Shown one piece after another: positions 62,207 through 64,000 of a DNA stretch of 64,000 nt (positions within the stretch are counted from its first letter, which is position 1; every line of letters starts with the position of its first letter). A program made the translations under genes and the position numbers. This DNA is from Geothrix paludis (lineage in GTDB: Bacteria; Acidobacteriota; Holophagae; Holophagales; Holophagaceae): contig NZ_JAKZLC010000002.1 of the NCBI RefSeq assembly GCF_022808815.1, positions 124,001 through 188,000 of the forward strand, read 5' to 3'. The notes under the pieces are model-generated. The model was not told where the DNA came from and did no database searches. It saw only the letters and a list, made by a program, of their open reading frames with translations.

Positions 62207-63118
62207 ATGAGTCTGTTGGTGGTTGGCAGTGTGGCCTTTGATGACCTGGAAACGCCCTTCGGCAGCCGCGAGCGCGCCCTGGGCGGCTCCGCGACCTACT
62301 TCTCCCTGAGCGCCAGCCGCTTCCATCCCGTCCGCATCGTCGCCGTGGTGGGGGAGGACTTCGGTCCGGACCAGATGCGCGTCTTCGAAGGGCGCCCCAT
62401 CGACCTGGCGGGCCTGTCGAAGGTCAAGGGCCTGAGCTTCCACTGGAAGGGGGCCTACGGCTACGACCTGAACGAGGCCCAGACCCTGGCCACGGACCTC
62501 AACGTCTTCGCCGACTTCAAGCCGGTCCTGCCCGCGGGCTACAGGGAGTGCGAGTACCTCTTCCTCGGGAACATTGACCCTGTCCTGCAGTTGGACGTGG
62601 TGCGCCAGATGGCGAAGCGGCCCAAATGGATCGCGCTGGACACCATGAACTACTGGATCCGGGGCGCCCGTCCGGCCCTGGACGCCGTCCTGAAGGAAGT
62701 CGACATCCTCCTGGTGAACGATGCCGAGGTGCGGGAGCTCACCCAGGAATACAGCCTCATCAAGGCCTACAAGAAGGTCCGGGCCCTTGGCCCCAGCACC
62801 CTGGTGGTCAAGCGCGGGGAATACGGCGTGGCCCTCTTCACGCCCGAGGGGATCTTCGCCGCCCCGGCCTACCCTCTCGAGAACGTGTTCGACCCCACCG
62901 GGGCCGGTGACACCTTCGCCGGCGGCTTCCTGGGCTATCTGGCCTGGATCGAGCGGGCAGATGTGACCGCCCTGAAGCACGCCACCCTGGTGGGTTCGGT
63001 CATGGCCAGTTTCACGGTGGAGCAGTTCTCTACGGAACGCCTCGAGCAGATATCCCAGGATGAAGTTCGCAACCGCTTGGCATTATTTTCAGATATGATC
63101 CGCGTCGAAGACCTATAA
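62207..63118 (+). CDS. PfkB-family carbohydrate/nucleoside kinase
   Basis: 303 aa from ATG 62207. Ribokinase fold: MSLLVVGSVAFDDLETPFG and ALGGSATYFSLSASRF at the start, RIVAVVGEDFGPD, then the signature at the end FDPTGAGDTFAGGFLGYLA (anion hole and catalytic Asp in GAGD). Conserved Asn-Asp NDAEV precedes. Adenosine kinase-type length. Substrate cannot be read; sugar or nucleoside. Overlaps nothing. Confidence 0.9.
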   Translation: MSLLVVGSVAFDDLETPFGSRERALGGSATYFSLSASRFHPVRIVAVVGEDFGPDQMRVFEGRPIDLAGLSKVKGLSFHWKGAYGYDLNEAQTLATDLNVFADFKPVLPAGYRECEYLFLGNIDPVLQLDVVRQMAKRPKWIALDTMNYWIRGARPALDAVLKEVDILLVNDAEVRELTQEYSLIKAYKKVRALGPSTLVVKRGEYGVALFTPEGIFAAPAYPLENVFDPTGAGDTFAGGFLGYLAWIERADVTALKHATLVGSVMASFTVEQFSTERLEQISQDEVRNRLALFSDMIRVEDL

Positions 63119-63149
63119 TCAGCACCACCTAATCCCCTGGGGGTCCCTG

Positions 63150-64000
63150 ATGCACCAGCCCAATCGTCTGCCTGTCGGTCGGCGGCGCGCCCTCGCGATG
63201 GCGCCCGGTCTCCTCGTGGCCCTGACCTTCGCGGTTCCGGCCCTTGTGGCCCAGGAGCCCGCTGGCACGATCAAGGTCGAGACCCACAGCTCGAAATGGG
63301 ATTATCCCAAGGAAATCCAGGTACCAGAAGGTTCCCGCACCCACATCGTGGAGAAGGGAGACACCCTCTGGGATCTGGCCGGGAAGTACCTGGGCAATCC
63401 TTACGCATGGCCCCAGATCTGGGAGCTGAACCAGTGGATCAAGGATCCGCACTGGATCTACCCTGGCGATCCCCTGATCATCGACCTGACGCGCGCCGTG
63501 GCGACCGCCGGCTCCGTCCCCGAATCCGTCTCCGGCCTCCAGCCTGACCGGCGGGGCGCCTACACGGCCGCCAGGCGGCCCGAGCTGGGCTTCGCCTTCC
63601 AGGACTTCATCCAGCTGCCCTTCTTCGCCCCCGACGGCGCCGAGGCCCACTACAAGAGCCAGGGCGCCTTCACCCTGACCGGGAACCGCCGGGATGACCG
63701 CCAGCACCTCGCCGAAGGCGAGACCGTCTACATGAACGGCGGCAGCGAGCAGGGCGTGAAGGTCGGCGACCGCTTCCTCATCCTCAAGACCGTGGCCCGC
63801 AAGGTCAAGCACCCCGCCACCAAGCACAAGATGGGCGACGTGGTGCAGCAGGTGGGCGTGCTCCGGGTGGTGACGCCCCAGCCCAAGGGATCCGTCGCCA
63901 TCATCGAGCGCTGCCTCGACGGCGTCGAGGTCGGCGATCATCTGGTGCGCTTCACCGAGCCGGCGAACCTGCCCCTCCAGCTCCGGACGGACACCACCGA
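63150..64000 (+). CDS. LysM-domain protein, C-terminus beyond window
   Basis: At least 283 aa from ATG 63150. Signal peptide (ALAMAPGLLVALTFAVPALVAQ region, about 14-35), then a LysM motif at about 65-112: HIVEKGDTLWDLAGKYLGNPYAWPQIWELNQWIKDPHWIYPGDPLII, which binds peptidoglycan. The following ~170 residues are beta-rich with GETVYMNGGSEQGVKVGDRFLIL and VAIIERCLDGVEVGDHLV, an unnamed fold. Cell-wall associated. The stop lies off the window. Confidence 0.88.
   Translation, partial: MHQPNRLPVGRRRALAMAPGLLVALTFAVPALVAQEPAGTIKVETHSSKWDYPKEIQVPEGSRTHIVEKGDTLWDLAGKYLGNPYAWPQIWELNQWIKDPHWIYPGDPLIIDLTRAVATAGSVPESVSGLQPDRRGAYTAARRPELGFAFQDFIQLPFFAPDGAEAHYKSQGAFTLTGNRRDDRQHLAEGETVYMNGGSEQGVKVGDRFLILKTVARKVKHPATKHKMGDVVQQVGVLRVVTPQPKGSVAIIERCLDGVEVGDHLVRFTEPANLPLQLRTDTT

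Overview
The window looks like a chromosome segment of a GC-rich (roughly 65-70%), Gram-negative, didermic bacterium. The gene set (LpxB, TonB/ExbD, beta-barrel protein, AT-poor promoters, many GTG/TTG starts, TGATG/ATGA-coupled genes) and the protein style suggest an Acidobacteriota of the Holophaga/Geothrix type. That placement is inference from general appearance, not from a search.

Layout. 1-3030: a lower-GC accessory block of minus-strand genes separated by integron-type recombination sites (attC). Two are 124 bp each with GCCTAAC/GTTAGGC-type ends, plus one more degenerate copy; no integrase is in view. 3134-6674: lpxB, a DUF2203 gene, an alkyltransferase-like DNA-repair protein and purS-purQ. 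6822-11433: an AraC regulator, three secreted Ala/Lys-rich low-complexity proteins, a Tat-exported amidase and two tiny proteins. 11481-20419: purL (completing the PurSQL enzyme with purS-purQ), a B12/radical-SAM-TPR protein, a pyrF / membrane protein / pnuC operon and a large M1-type metallopeptidase. 20512-21114: initiator tRNA-fMet, a displaced 26-bp copy of its 3' end and a phage terminase fragment, i.e. a scar of mobile DNA. 21205-25902: a 1565-aa lipoprotein of eight near-identical 85-residue Ig-like repeats ending in a formylglycine-generating-enzyme (FGE/SUMF1) domain.

26484-34663: a cupin coupled to a membrane protein, a GIY-YIG protein, DUF2239, an FHA-GAF-PP2C phosphatase, an SPFH/NfeD pair and a radical SAM pair. 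34670-37237: the ferrous iron operon feoA-feoB plus a 47-aa Cys-rich FeoB partner. 37327-44858: phospholipid synthase, AI-2E-type permease, RluB-type pseudouridine synthase, an SDR lacking the catalytic Tyr/Lys, GTP cyclohydrolase II, a DHH phosphoesterase, adenosine deaminase and a Fur-family regulator. 44963-50135: a winged-helix-like protein, methyltransferase, MFS pump, GNAT, the RNase P RNA gene with a second, detached copy of its 3' end inside a hairpin-rich segment, then ExbD and a TonB-like protein. 50335-64000: an MCP-like signalling protein, recO, a Spy-like protein, a transglutaminase, MarR, an ABC-F ATPase, two related periplasmic coiled-coil proteins, an outer-membrane barrel, an Smr-like protein, a PfkB kinase and a LysM protein cut by the window end.

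Functional threads: purine synthesis and salvage (purS, purQ, purL, adenosine deaminase), pyrimidine and NAD precursors (pyrF, pnuC), regulated iron uptake (feoA/B, Fur, ExbD/TonB) and envelope maintenance. The most unusual material is non-coding: the attC-like sites, 7-bp tandem repeats at two loci, a duplicated terminator module at two gene ends, and displaced 3' ends of tRNA-fMet and rnpB.
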